Below are positions 1 to 12,725 of a stretch of DNA of 64,000 bases, one piece after another (position 1 is the first letter of the stretch; every line of letters starts with the position of its first letter). This stretch comes from Alligator mississippiensis. Taxonomy: Eukaryota; Chordata; Crocodylia; Alligatoridae. The position numbers were made by a program, and so were the translations under genes. The stretch lies in NCBI RefSeq assembly GCF_030867095.1, contig NC_081824.1, positions 147,093,433 to 147,157,432 of the forward strand. The letters are read 5' to 3'. The notes below the pieces were generated by a model, which was not told the origin of the DNA, did no database searches, and saw only the letters and a program-made list of their open reading frames with translations.

Positions 1-152
1 GATGAAGTACCAATGGGAAACATTTAACATTTTCTTTAATCTGTATCAACTTAATAACACTGAACACTCTTTCCTTTAACACCTGATAGCTTTTTCAAAG
101 TGCTACTTTGATTTTACTGTAGTTTTAAAAATGCTGTTGAAAGGCTGTAGGA

Positions 153-432
153 CAATGATTATCAACCAGGGTACCTGGGCACCCAAGGGTGCCATGAAAA
201 CCTTTTGAAGGGTGCCACAGGAAGTGTGAAGAGATAAGCAGATAAAGGCAGGCTCAGTCTCTCCCTGCCTGGTTGCTCCCCTACCCCCAGTGCCTGGACC
301 CTTTTGCAAGGAGGTAAGCACTGTAATAAAGATATATTTTAATTGGGTTGCTGCTTAATTCACAAAAGTTATGGAGGGGTGCCTTGAGTCTGATGAAGGG
401 TGCCTTGAGAATAAAAAGGTGGAGAAGCACTG
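153..432. mobile_element. hAT-type non-autonomous DNA element (280 bp)
   Basis: The ends are inverted relatives: the left begins CAATGATTATCAACC and the reverse complement of the right begins CAGTGCTTCTCCACC. They are flanked by near-identical 8-bp sequences, ctgtagga (145-152) and ctctagga (433-440), 7 of 8 matching, the duplication size expected of hAT transposases. The interior repeats 'agggtgcc' several times next to both ends. No coding capacity is present, so it would have been mobilised in trans. Confidence 0.8.
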
Positions 433-440
433 CTCTAGGA

Positions 441-3400
441 TTTAGGTTGGAGGAGCCAGTCAACAGTGCACCTGAATTCTGGAAGGTATATATCACTCTG
501 TTAATTTTCAGAAGCTTTCTTTCAGCAGAAGATAATAGAGTTTAACTTTAATTTTTACCTAGTAATAAGTCATTTTGCCTGTTGGACCTACAGGGTCTAA
601 TCCTAAAATCATTTTAATCCATCTATCTGCCTGTCTGTCTATGTAAAAGCCTCACATTCTTTAATGTATTTATTTGGCCTAAAGCTAGTTCTTCTGAGTT
701 TAGTGAGTTTGCAGTCAGGCTCATAGTACCCTCTAGAAATGCTAATAAAATTGACTTAAAATAATCTTGTGATTTTTTTTTTGATTTTTTTTTTTTGCTC
801 CCAAGTATTCTACAATTTAAGTCAATATCTGGCATAGTCCCACAGGTCAGAATTAGTTTTGGAATCAGTGGTTTCCTGTATACTAACTTTGATCCATTCT
901 TTACATGACACCAATACCATCAGTACACTCAGTAGCACATTGTCCGCTACCATTTTAAAACATAACCTTGTAGTAAAAAAAAAAATCTCATGAACCCTAT
1001 TTGCTCTGGAAATAAATTTTTAAATGTCTTTAAAAGTCACTTTTAATAACATTAGAAAATTGAATAGCAAAGGTTATCTGCTGAAAAACGTAGCTACCCT
1101 CACTATTCCATGTTGAAAACCGTTCTTTTCCCTCAGCTTTGAACCCACCTTTCACGCCTTTACTTACCACACACTGTAGCACGTTATTCCTCAAATAATC
1201 ATATTGATCACAATAGGGACATGAGGGAGCGAAAAAACAGACCCAGGGAGGGTTGGTAGGGTGACAGTATACGGTTGGCATGGAAGATGCTACAGATGGG
1301 AAGGTGTGAGAGCAGACAATTGTGGATTTCTTGGAATCTGAAGCAGCCTTACTATCTGATTCAGCTTGGACTGAGTGATGACTATGGTTGTTCTGCAGTC
1401 TAGAGGAATACGTTAATCTGCTACAAGCAACATGGTGCAGCTGAAACTACTGCCTGGCATCTTTCACTTCCAGCTGTTGAATGTTTTGTACAGCCTTTTT
1501 AATAGAAAATGGTCATGAGAGAAAGTCCAGTATGGACCTAACAAACCCATGTTTGTCACCCACCTTTATTTTGATAGGTAATACTCATAGCCATTCATGG
1601 GATGATTTTTAAAGATATCCTGGAAAATGTTCCACTACAGCATTGTGTTGTGGGGAAACCTGTTGTATTTTGTAGGCACAGGCCTAAGCGTTTTAATATC
1701 GTAACCTTTTGTGGTGTTTGGCCAGGAATTTCCTATTCAGTTCAAGAAGAACTGCATGTCATAAATGTCATCCACATTTTAAGAAATGCAAAACTCTAAA
1801 ACTCTTGGTTCAGAGATGATATTTTGCCGGCTGTTTCTCCATCTATTCTGTTACTGTTCCAGATGCTTTTCCTTCCTAGCCCAATCCAGATTTGTAATTA
1901 ATGCATACCAGAAACATCTACTGCAATGTAACATCTGTAATGAACTGGCTGCAGTTTATGTGCACCCCTTGACAGCTTTGGATGGAATCAAAATAACACA
2001 GATATGTGGTATATGTCCTACACTGTTAACTGCTAGAGTTGGTAATATTTGTTACAACTGTTTGTTTTTAAACATGTTAACTACAGTGAAAATGCATGCG
2101 AAAATACTAGTTTTGGTGAAATGTTTTACTTTTAAATAAACGAAACAAATTTCAAAATATTTAATGGGCTCTTTTTCATTTTGTTGAAAAAAAAATCCCA
2201 CTTCTCTCACGTTTCTATTGGCAGAAAGAGTTTATTTTTTCTAGGTTAAATGCAAAATAGTGCTTTATTTTCACATCCAGTTTTCAAAATATTACCTGTA
2301 AAATATTTTATTGAAAATAGAACATTTAATGAACTTATCTGAACAAAATGGCAAATTATTCTGTTTCTTCTAAAACTTAAAAAAAATATATACTTATTCT
2401 CTTGATCATCTCAACTACTAAGTAATGATGTAGAATAGGAATACCTCCACTAAAGTTGGTAGAGTTACACAAGTGTAAATACAAATAGTGTAAAATAAAT
2501 TAGAATCAACCTCAAACAGAGGACTACAATTTTTAAGCTTTAATACATCTGGTGCATACGATCAAATTAACTTACCACCTGTAAAACTAGGGCCCTGGCC
2601 ACCTGATTTTATAACATTTGTCTTGAAATACTTTGCAAAAATGGGATGTTAAACATAAAAATGCTGGGCAAACCGTGGAAAATAAGGACCCAGGAAGGGA
2701 CCATTGTATTATGAAAATAAATGTGTGGCTGAGAAGGTTTTTTGGTTTTTTTTGTTTTTTACCATTGTTACTTGCATGGTATATTGCACCTGTCTCTGAA
2801 GTCTATGAACCAGGAGTCACCTCCTATCTCTGTGTCTTACATGTAGTGACATGCTACTTTTCCACTGATCCAAATTTACTTTATTCCTTTTTAAATGTTT
2901 AATGATGCACACAAGTGACAAGGGGGAAAGAAAAACCTACCCATTTTGGGAGAGACTATTGAATTTTGTTTTTCAATTACCTAACAAATTGCTGACTAAG
3001 GACAGGATAGGGCGGTGGAAATATAAGATCTGAATGTGCTGTACATTCCTCAACTGTAATGACCAGAAAAAGTGGGTGTTTATTGGTGGTTTTAGCCAAT
3101 TTACAATTTATCTTGGTTTTAACCCAAGCAGGCTAAAAACCAAGACAAACATTCTTTGATGTAATCTAATTGCGACTAAAAGTGTGTGCATAAAAGTTTT
3201 TGAGCTCGGCTAGGAAGAGGAAAAAAAGATCTTGAAAGCTTTCCAGTGTAAAAGGCCTCTGTCCTAGACACTTGGTTGAACCAACAGAGTCCAACAGCCC
3301 ATTGTTTTAGTGGTAGTGTAAATTAACATCTGACACCAGAGGCTTTAAAACTGAAGAATCTGCAGTGGGGTGGGAGTGTTTTTTGTATAAGTTACACATT

Positions 3401-4440
3401 ACTTGTACCTGTTTATTCCAGTTATGTTTGCACAATGACACTCACAGGGGATGGCCTGATAAAAAAAAATTCTCTTCCCCCTCTCTTATTCCTACTCCCT
3501 TACAAATATACATATTATACTATATTCCTTTGAATATAAGTGAATTTTAAAATGAAATATTTCTTCTAAAAAAGCCCATGTATTAAAATTGAGGAAAAAA
3601 CATGTAAAAAGCTCTTACATGTATTGTGTAGTTTGTATCTTTGTAAATGTGTCTTTATCTGATATTTTATTTTTTTCTTAAATTAAGTCAGAAATTGTGG
3701 GTCTCTCAAATTCTAGGGTGCTATATTTGAAAGAATATGGTAATCCAACTTGAAAATTGTTCCGTTAACTAGAGCACGACTGAGCTTCCAATGAATAAAA
3801 CCTAGCAGAACTAGCAAGTAATTTACTTCAGGCCTTGCAGTTGTAAGGCCTCTTCATAATATAACAAGGCTCTGGTCAAGAGCTCCTGCAGTTATGTAAC
3901 TCAGGTAGAGGAGAATAAGACTGAAAGACTTTATTATTATGTATTGTTCATTCTGTGGTGGTGCTGACAGTCTAGAATCACAGACCAGGTCCCTATTCTA
4001 TTTGTCATTGTAAATGCACTTGCTGAAGCTAATTCACCATGGTTTTTCCTTAGTCTTCAAGGACAGACTCACCTATATTTCTGTTGTGGATTCTGGATAC
4101 TTTTGCACAATAGACATTTTCTCTACTAAGTGCTATAATTTATCCTTTCAAATTGGCCTGAAAATTTACCAGCTCAAGCATAAAATTTGCTCACTTGGCC
4201 TTTATGTTTTATGATAATGAAAACATCTAATGATATTTGATTCTCCTGCCAAAAGATTTTCTCCTCCAGGCAAATGACTAAGTCATATATTGCAAGGTAG
4301 CAAGTATAATTCCCATAAGAGGGCATTCATGTATACATATTACTACATTACATAGAGACAGAATTAAATTAGAGACCCACATAAAAACTGTCTTATTTAG
4401 ACAGAAGCTACTTTAAAATTTTAAAAACATAATGTAATGT
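441..4440. other. AT-rich sequence with no recognised gene
   Basis: I see no exon-like frame, splice pattern or dated repeat. Short open frames here, the longest about 117 codons at 1786-2139, have no recognisable domain. Simple T-rich runs lie at about 770-797. Confidence 0.5.
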
Positions 4441-6077
4441 CTATAGGCCACTTATGAGTGCTGCTACAGGGTACCTGCCTCTAGAGGCCTACTAGCACCT
4501 ACATGACACTCTCTGGTCACTCCCCTATTCAGTAGTTTCACCCTCCATGCCTTGATGTGTATCTGCCACAACTTGATGTTAAAATTAGTAGGGGAGGCTG
4601 CACAGAGGGCAAGGCATGCTTTTGAAGAGTCGGACCCTATCTGGTCCAAGGCTGCCCCTGGCCTCATCCCAATTTTACTCTTGCTGATCCCTCTAGCTCA
4701 GGGCCCACTGTTCAGGGCCACAAGCTCCTAGCTCAGCTCTGGTCATACCCCATGACCTCAGCTTCTAGCAATGTCTGTTATGTAGGCAGCTAGGGGTCTT
4801 GAGTCCTGTTTTTCCCCTACCACCTCCTGCCTTACAGTTCAGGAAAGCTCGGCATCCTCTTGCCACAGAACATACTTTAACCCTCCAGCTTTACAGTCTG
4901 GGCAAGCTCAACCTCACCTGCTCACAGAACACACTTTAGTCTTTATCCTCTCCCCACTAGTGCAATTTCAGGTTCAGGGTATCCCCAGTCACCCCCTTTT
5001 AGTGGCCTCTGCCTCCCCTACAGACACATCCGAGCCCTCTGGGGGAAAATAAAAACATCAAAAGGCAAGCACCAGTCCCGGTTGAAAGGAATGGCCCACT
5101 TGGGGTTTGCCACACCCCTTGGTGGTGGGCTCCAAGTAAAAAAGAAAGCAAAACCGAAAGTGCCCAGGGTACTTAGCTTGCTTTCTTTGTAGGCTCCCAG
5201 CTTCTCTTGACTCAGGGCTGCATCCTGGGTCCTCTTGCTGCAGTCTGGACTCGGGTCCTCACACCTCTAAGAGAAAGTATCATCCCCAGTGCCTTCCATA
5301 GCCAGACTTTCTCCCCTGGTCTGGGACTTGGGTTTATACAGGGCTTGGGTTTATACTGGGTTTATACAGCTGCCTGCCCGCTCCCTGGGTTACCTGACCC
5401 CTCTACTTCCTCTCCTTGGGTCATCAAGCTCTGCTTCCACCCAGACCTGGTAGCTATCTTTCTTTAGTTTTCCCTGCCTGTCAGTTTGCCTCTGGAGCAC
5501 CACTGGGGCACTGGCAGAGGAGACACAGAGGTGAAGTGGACGGAGGCAAGAAAGAAGGGGTGTGGGAGGGGAGATCAGAACCACATAACCAGGAAACCAG
5601 GAGGAAGGGACTTCTACCAGGAAAAGGATGCACCGGCAAGCACACAAAAGATAAGAGACGAAAATGTGAAGGGAGAGGATTAAAGGGCGGGAAAAAAGCC
5701 AGGTACCTCTGGATCCCCTTCCCATTCTAGTAACTGGGTAGGGGCCCTGTTACACTGTCTCATATTGGTGTTAGGAGGTTTGATTAGGCATCGAGTAATA
5801 CCTATGCATCACACAATAACTTGATCTTGAAGTTCATTCATAAATTCATGGTACAGAAGGATTCCTGCTTTGGCAAGTCACTTTCTTTGGTTTTGGATTA
5901 ATATCTGTTGGGCTTTTTTGGAGCAGGGGGAAACCAATATCACGCTATTCTCAGGGCATGAAACCTGATCAGTGACCTGCTCTCTCTCGTTTGGCTCCTT
6001 TGAGACATTTTTTCCTCTGAAATTAATGGCTAGTTGATGTATGTGTTGCATGTCCTAGATCTAACAAACCAAATATT
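4441..6077. other. GC-richer unclassified stretch, then AT-rich sequence
   Basis: From about 4440 to 5740 base composition rises sharply and the text is C/T-rich on the plus strand. Imperfect internal similarity is visible, such as repeated 'cacagaacayactttar' and 'gggtttatac' phrases. It resembles decayed repeat DNA rather than coding sequence, but I cannot assign a family. The remainder to 6077 is ordinary AT-rich sequence. Confidence 0.35.
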
Positions 6078-6285
6078 GTGATAGGCAAGGATTTTTATGG
6101 GTGATATCTTTTATTGGACCAACTGCATAGATAGACAAGCCTTTGAATGCATTGCACTGTATTTAAAAGCATGTCTAAGTCTATTCTAACTATGTAGTTG
6201 ATCCAATAAAAGATATCACCTATAAAAATCCTTGCCTATCACACATTTCCTGGACCATCTTGGCTACAACATCACTCCAACACTA
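6078..6285. mobile_element. Inverted pair of Penelope-type 3' tails (foldback)
   Basis: The left arm (6078-6135) and the right arm (about 6179-6242) are reverse complements with only about four mismatches over some 55 bases. Each arm carries 'ccaataaaagatatcacc' or its complement. The right arm continues into 'tggaccatcttggctacaac'. The tail resembles the one downstream of the Penelope-like element at 32.6-34.05 kb, which is why I assign it to that class. The assignment is inferred from shared sequence in this window. Confidence 0.6.
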
Positions 6286-6758
6286 CCTAAATACCGTGAT
6301 AATGTGTTTACAATATAGAGTATTAAAATGCATAAGTAAATATAAAATTGATGATACTAGATGTGTTTTCTAGGTATCATTATTATTCTGTAATTTACCT
6401 GCTAAATCCTGCAAAGCTGATGGTGTTCAAAATAGTGCCTTTATAGATTAATAGGGAGTTGCTATTTATGCTGGAAATCATACCACTGACTCATCTAAAG
6501 ACTTATTTGGGGTAAAAAAAGCTTCATGTATAGAAAACTGTTGTTGGGAAACAAGGAACTGGTGTGTTACTGTAAAGGATAAGTTGTAAAAGGGATGCTT
6601 ATAAGGGGCCCAATATGGTTTGGATTGCAGCCAAGGTTCTTGCATAACAGGATGCCTCATAAAAGAAAGGCTTTGGAGCTCTAAGGTTAAAAAGACAGAC
6701 GTTTCTTCTGAGCAGAGATGTGCCAAAGGGAAGATCACTGACAAATCTTTGTTCTCTA

Positions 6759-6796
<38 letters not shown>

Positions 6797-7424
6797 TGTG
6801 TTTGCATCTATGTGCGTGTGTGTGCATGTAATTCAACATTTCTAGTGTTTGCAGACCTTCCCAGATAATCTTGGCTTTGGAAGGCATGTTGTTTCCTAGT
6901 AAAAAGATTATGTCAGATTATATTCAATCAGAATATGCATATATAGTCTGATGGAATATATCAATTAATTAATTTTAATTGATAGTTTGGAGTAATTAAC
7001 ATATATTATTCACCATGATGAATTCATTAATAGTGTATTGAAATATCAGAGATTAAAGGAAATAACCATTTGAGGAACAGCTCTCCGAATACCCTGATTT
7101 TATGACATTTAGGTCACAGATCAAATTCAGACTTTATTGCTAATTTAGTGTCAGTTGTATCCCAATGGCCTTTAACACCTACCAGTTTTAGGTAAGTTCA
7201 AGGCTGACCATTTCCATTTCCAGGGAAAGCCAGATTTGTTTGGGTAAGATTCATCTCTTGCCTCCATAAATGTCTAGTATGTCAATTAAGCCCAGAAAGC
7301 TTATACATCAGTATGAATAACTTCATTATAAGAACATTTACCTTTCCAGTGACATGTCACATCAGCTTCTACCTTACAACCTCTCAGGAATCTGCATTTA
7401 ATTCCCATGCATTCAAATTGGGCA
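6286..7424. other. AT-rich sequence containing a TG microsatellite
   Basis: No gene recognised. It contains a (TG)17 run at 6762-6795, followed by an impure TG-rich stretch. The short frames across the microsatellite are artefacts. Confidence 0.5.
6762..6795. repeat. (TG)n microsatellite
   Basis: About 17 uninterrupted TG units, followed by an imperfect TG-rich extension to about 6830. Confidence 0.95.
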
Positions 7425-7576
7425 GGGCAGGGTGGGTTGCTGCTGCAGGCTGGGGCAGCACTGGGCTCTTCTTGGCAGGGGTGTAGGGGGCGGGCTGTAC
7501 TGGGGTGGCTGGCAAGGGTGGGCAGCACTGGTGTTGGGAGGTGGGTTGGGGGGCTACAGTGAATTTTGGGGTTGTT

Positions 7577-7590
7577 CCCCCCCCCCCCCC
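7577..7590. repeat. C14 homopolymer
   Basis: An uninterrupted run of 14 C residues inside the GC-rich body of the hAT-like element. Confidence 0.9.
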
Positions 7591-8379
7591 GTAGCCTGCT
7601 CCCAGCACCGCTGCCAAGGCCCCAGCCCTCAGTGGCAGCCTGTTCTGCCCCATGCAGATCCGGGGGCACACACCCCACCCCAGATGAACCGCTCACAGCT
7701 CAGTCCAACACCCCAACCCAGCTGTGCAGTGCCTGCCCCTCCATTAGCCCGAGCCCCCCAACCCCACCCCCTCTCCACTCCTGCTGCAGCCGCCAGAAGT
7801 CATTGGACAGGCTGCCTTGTGGCCCTACCACTGTACCTCATTTGGGGGGGGATAAGCCCCATTATCCCCCCCTTCCACTGCCTATGCTACCAAGTCACAG
7901 TCCCCCCAGCCCTGCTGCTGCTTCTCACTCCTGCCCCCCAGTACCCCGCCCCCCAGACCATGCTGGCACCCCTCACTCAACCTGTAGCCCCCTGGTACTA
8001 CCTGTGCTGCATGCTCCTTACCCACAGTTCTTGTTCCCCCCCCGGTGTCCCTCACTCCCAAGCCACAGTTCCTCCCCCTCCCCCCCAACAATGTCAGTGC
8101 CCCTCACTCCCAACCTGCAGCCCCAAGCTCTCCCCAGCCTTGAAGTGTTTCCTGGCCACTCCACCCCTGCAAGCATAGGCACCAGCCCTGGTGCTGCTGG
8201 CCAGGCCATGCAACTCCCTGCTGCCTCTGAAGAGCCCCTCCACTCCTTTCCCCTGCTGGAGGGGAAGGCACCCCCCCACCTTCCCTGCCTTGCTGCAGTC
8301 CCAGCATCCGGACATCTTCCCACAGCTCTGGCAGGCACCTGCCCCCCTCGCATCCCCATCCCCTCCATGCACCCCTGCT

Positions 8380-8400
8380 ACACACACACACACACACACA
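8380..8400. repeat. (CA)n microsatellite
   Basis: About ten CA units within the GC-rich repeat body. Confidence 0.95.
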
Positions 8401-8757
8401 GAGCCTGCCCCACCCCGGACAGTCCCTAAGCCCTGGCCCTCCAACCCCTGCCCCCCATAGACTTACCTGCATCCAGCTGCCAGGGCTGCTTCTACCACCC
8501 CTCCTGGCTGTATGCCAGCCATGTGCATGTGTGTGCGCAGACATACATTATGCCCCCTGCCTCCAATCTCCCTGCCCCCACTCTCCCCACCCCTAAGCAA
8601 CTCCTTGCCAGGGCAAGCTGGGAATTGCACTTCAATGTGCAGAGCAAAATCCCAAACATTTGTTGATATTTAAAAAAACTGCCAGGACAAAGGTGGGAGG
8701 ACCCAAAAAGAGGACATGTCCAGGAAAACCCAGAGGTATGGTGACCCTAGGTGTAGA

Positions 8758-9087
8758 CAGAGTCTGATGACCCAGGAAGTGGAAGCAAAGTGTCAGGTGA
8801 CCCAGAGACTGCTACATAAGCTCAAGCCTTACGCCAGAAAAGAGCAGTCTGGCTGGGGGAGCTGCCAAGGGTAGAACCTGCCTAGGGAGGCACAAGGACA
8901 GAAGCACAGACTGTGGCAAAGGGAGCTTAGAAGGAAAGCTGAGTGAAGAGAGGCTACCAACTTGCACAGAAAGTGAGCTAAATATCCCAGGGGTGTACTT
9001 CCATTTTCAGCTCCCTCTGTGCAAAAATGAAGTTTATTTCCTACCTATGGGGACTTTTTACCATCTTGTACCATCTACACTTTTCCC
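8758..9087. other. Unassigned sequence
   Basis: I see no gene or clear repeat between the hAT-like terminus and the Penelope-type tail. Confidence 0.4.
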
Positions 9088-9190
9088 AGAGCCTGACGAA
9101 GGGACTTTGCTCCCGAAAGCTTGCAGAAAAGGACAATTTTCTTGCCATTTTCCAGTTGGTCTAATAAAAGGTATCATCTTGGAACCAAGA
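9088..9190 (+). mobile_element. Penelope-type 3' tail, solitary
   Basis: The text 'agcctgacgaaggg', then 'cccgaaagcttgcag', then 'agttggtctaataaaagg' follows the same order and spacing as the tail downstream of the Penelope-like frame near 32.6-32.7 kb. It is probably a severely 5'-truncated copy. Confidence 0.6.
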
Positions 9191-10645
9191 GTTCTAGTTT
9201 TTTGTATGTCTAAATATCCCACGCATTCTTCTGTTTGTTTTCTTTCTACATGGAGCATGCCACACAGGGGTGAGGTGAACCCTCGCAGGATATTGTTGTG
9301 TCTGGGGCCAGGCATTGGCATTTTGGGTAATTTCATTTACATTTTTCATTCCCCTGGAGGATCAGATTGTGGCTGAAGGAAAGGTGGAGGCCACAGAAAG
9401 GGGATGTCTGGGGATCTCCCAAAATCAAAGTTCAACTGAGCAGGCAGAGCATAAAGACTGCAATATGTTTAGGGCTCCTAGCATGTGACACAGTAAATAT
9501 TACAAGTTTTGGAACCTGGGAGTCATGAAGCATGGTCAAAGCTTAACCCAGGAGCTGGTGGTCATGAACAGTGGGTGGTGTGCTAGAGGACTCAGTTAGA
9601 GTAAAAGTGGGATGAGGCCAGGAAGCTCCGGCCCAGACACAGGACCATTTCCTTGAGCATGCCTTATCCTCTGGGCAACTTCTCCTACTGAATTTACATT
9701 AAGTCATGGCAGGTGAGAACACTGAAAGGAAGGAGAGGACATAGTGTACGGGCACTGGGAAGCCTCTAAAGGCAGGCACCCTCTCTTAGTCTTTGTATGA
9801 AGTCAGGCCCCTCTTATAGGAGCCCCACCTTGCCCACAGGTGAATTGCCCACAGAGACTGGTTCCGGTGAATCCTCCCTGGGCCCACTCAGTTCACATGG
9901 AACCACAACCCTTTTCTTTCCCTTTCACTCAGTCTGTTCTCTTTTGCCAGGACTGCCTCCCAGCATGGCATAGCTCAGGGTCTGAAGACCTCAGGGTCAA
10001 AAGGGAATATCTCCCCTACTTGATGCTCCCATTCCTCTGGCAGCTCCAGGTTTCTCTTCTGTCATGCAACCAGGTGTAGCAACTTGGTTAGTGGGCCCCA
10101 ATCCCAACCTACCACTACCATCTGGGAAAGGTGGCTGGCCACTGCAGCAGCCACTTGGACCATCTGGCCCCTGATCAAGCGTCATACCATCATAGTGGGA
10201 TAGGGCTGAGTATCCCCATGTATACAAGTTCCATAAACACACTCCATAACTGATACCTGGTGGGGGCGGTGTCCAGAAACTGCCCATGAAGAAATGTCTG
10301 GCCTGGACCAGAGTCCCCGAGGCCAGGGACTTAGACATCCCCTACTGTGATGGGGAATACATAGGCTGTCTGTTTGAGGTCTCTATGGGGACTTCAGAGA
10401 TCCTGGACAGGGCATCACTACAGTCTATGAGAAGATAATCCTAGCACCACTGACTGGGTCAGCCACATGAAAAGCACACTGAGGGCTCCTCTTTCCTCAG
10501 GTCTAATACCACCACCCAGTGGTGATCTTTTTCTGCCCCTGACTCCATGGCCTGAGGTTGCTGATCAGTAGGACTTCCTGGCCAAGTGCATGAACTCCAC
10601 CAAATGGCTTATGAGCCCTGAACGACTTTCTTTACAATTAGGCTT
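9191..10645. other. Unassigned sequence, moderately GC-rich from 9.8 kb
   Basis: No host exon recognised. The 10.0-10.5 kb part has mid-length frames on both strands without a known domain. It may be a decayed retroelement, but I see no diagnostic motif. Confidence 0.35.
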
Positions 10646-12725
10646 CATAGATTTCATAGACATTAGGGTTGGAAGGGATCTCCTGAGATCATCAGGTCCA
10701 GCCCCCTGCTCAAGGGGCAGGAAGTCAGCTGGGGTCAGATCACCCCAGCAAGATAAGCATCCAAGCATTTCTTAAAGGTATCCAGAGTAAGTGCTTGCAC
10801 CACTTCTGTGCGGAGTCTAGTCCAGACTGTGGTGACTCGGACAATAAAGAAGTTTTTCCTTATGTCCAGTCTAAAACAGTCTTCCAGCAGTTTGTGACCA
10901 TTAGACCTTGTCTTCCTTTGGGGTGCCCTGGTGAATAGATGTTCTCCCAGTTCCTGATGCACACCCCTTATATACTTATAGGAGTGTGCATCAGGAACAC
11001 CCCTATATAATTTATACTTATAGGCTGCCACCAAGTCACCCCCGAGCCTTCACTTCTCCAAGCCAGAGTCCCACACCTCTCAGCCCCTCCTCATAAAGCC
11101 TGTTCTTTTGATCTCTAATCTGCACATGGTTCTCCTCTGGATTCTCTCAAGCTTCTCCACATCCTTTCTAAAGTGTGGAGCCCAGAATTGGATGCAGTAC
11201 TCCAGCTGTGACCTCACCAAGGCTGAGTAAAGTGGGAGGATGACTTCTTGGGTCTTGCTTGAGATGCATCAGTAGATGCAAGCTAGAGTTCTATTTGCTT
11301 TGCCAACTGTGGCATTGCATTAGTGACCCATGTTCAATCTGTGGTCAACCATGACCCCCAAGTCTCTTTTAGTCATGGTGTTAGTGAGTATAGCACTACC
11401 AAGCCTATAAGTACAATGTAGGTTTTTTCTCCCAAGGTGGAGCACCTTGCATTTCTCTGTGTTGAATGTAATCAGGTTTTGATCCATCCACCTAGTGAGT
11501 CTATCCAGGTCAGCCTGAATTGCCAGCCTATCCTCTAGTGCAGGGGTTTTCAACCTTTTTTAATAAGTGTACCTCCAGTGGCCAGATGCGGAGCAGGGGG
11601 AGGGGGAGGAGGTGCGTGGTGGACATGGAGCGGTGGCAGTGTGGGGTGGTTGGTAGTGGCCACTGCCTACACCACCACTTGCAAGCTCTCTGCTCCTCCC
11701 CCCCACATCCAGCTGGCTGAGCGGCGTCTATGTGGCCCTCAGAGGGGTGCTGCTGCCCTCGACCCCCCTTTGGGCCCTCCTTCTGGGAGGCAACGGCATG
11801 GAGTGGTGGGTAGCGGTGCTCCGTCCTTGCCTGCCCATGCATAACCCCTAGCAAGGGCGATGTGTAGGGGGTGCATGCGGGTGCACATGCACCCTCTAAG
11901 CATGGTGGTGCACCCCCTACAAAAAGGTGCTGCTGACACTGTTGGTGGCACCTGTGGGCAGTCACCACTTGCCACCCTTGCCAGTGACACTGCTGGCAGC
12001 ATCTGCAGGCAGTCAACAATACCCACTGGCCACTGCTGACACTGCTGGTGGCGTCTGCAGGTGGTTGCTGACCTCTGGTCGGTGCTCACCACCCTCCCCC
12101 ATCGCCAACAGCACCGGCAGCATCTACGGGAGCTCCCCGCTTATCGCTGCCACACTCCCACTGCCACTGTGCCCCCCCCCAGCGCCTAGGGACTTCCTAA
12201 TTACCCTCAGGTGTACCCCTGGCTGACAACCCCTGCTTTAGCCTGACCACACTTCCCCATAATTTGGTGTTGTCTGTAAACTTAGCCAGTCTGCTTCTGA
12301 CATCCGAATCCAGATAATTTATAAATGTATTAAAGAGTACTGGTCCAAGTACTGAGCCCTGGGGGATGCCACTGGTCACCATGCACCATATTGATTTGGT
12401 TCCATCTGGACTATCACTCTCTGGGTCCAACCACAGGCCCAGTTTCCCAGCCCAGTTCCCTGGACTATAAGGTTGTTGACCACAGTTCCCCAATTTTACC
12501 ATGGGGACATCATGGGAGACCAAGTCAAAGGCTTTTTTGAAATCTAAATATATGTCCAGGTGATGCGTCACCTGATCATAAAAAGAAATGAGGTTGGTCA
12601 GACAAGACCTACCTGCAATAAAGCCCTGTTGGCTCTCTCTCAGAATGTTGCCTGTTGTTAGCCTGTTGTTGATGGTTTCTTTGATGATTTTTTCCAAGAT
12701 CTTTCCAGGGTTTGAGGTCAAACTA
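10646..12725 (-). pseudogene. CR1 LINE reverse transcriptase, 5'-truncated and interrupted
   Basis: This is a minus-strand CR1 retrotransposon fragment. Reading from 12725 down, the translated pieces match successive parts of the intact CR1 at 52.1-54.8 kb: an 'LEKIIKETI' segment, an '[14 protein letters not shown]' block, '[13 protein letters not shown]' and '[15 protein letters not shown]'. The active-site box reads FTDNTKLWG where the intact copy reads FADDTKLWG, so one catalytic aspartate is gone. The C-terminal part '[14 protein letters not shown]...YLAGVI' ends near 10735. The 3' tail at 10646-10710 has the usual 'aatgtctatgaaatctatg' on the minus strand. Stops and frame changes break the frame, a hAT element sits at 11541-12235, and a short internal duplication lies near 10960-11025. 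Confidence 0.88.
11541..12235. mobile_element. hAT-type non-autonomous element nested in CR1 (695 bp)
   Basis: The left end begins CAGGGGTTTTCAACC and the right end is its partner, ...GACAACCCCTG. Flanking 8-mers are ctctagtg (11533-11540) and ctttagcc (12236-12243), 5 of 8 matching, consistent with a decayed target duplication. CR1 coding sequence resumes on either side, so this insertion is younger than the LINE. The body is GC-rich and imperfectly repetitive ('ctgctgacactgctggtgg'-like units near 11.93-12.07 kb) with no transposase frame. Confidence 0.82.

Larger units (their letters stand above)
7425..8749 (-). mobile_element. hAT-like element with expanded GC-rich minisatellite body, one end missing
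   Basis: The right terminus (about 8690-8749) reads through 'aaaaagaggacatgtcc' and ends 'ggtatggtgaccctA'. This is the reverse complement of the left terminus of the element at 13014-13748. The body is C-rich on this strand, with repeated phrases such as 'cccctcactc', matching 'gagggg' repeats in the other copy, so the two are relatives in opposite orientation. No matching left terminus is visible near 7.4 kb, so that end is lost or buried. Long proline-rich open frames here (7432-8178, 7566-8429) are by-products of stop-poor C-rich repeats. Confidence 0.6.

Noticed and set aside
6620..6868. Cys/Val-rich small protein across the TG repeat
   Set aside because: The Cys-Val alternation is simply translated (TG)n microsatellite.
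7432..8429. Long proline/serine-rich open frames (248 and 287 codons) on the plus strand
   Set aside because: They run through C-rich degenerate tandem repeats of a hAT-like element, where stop codons are rare in several frames at once. Overlapping frames on both strands are equally open.
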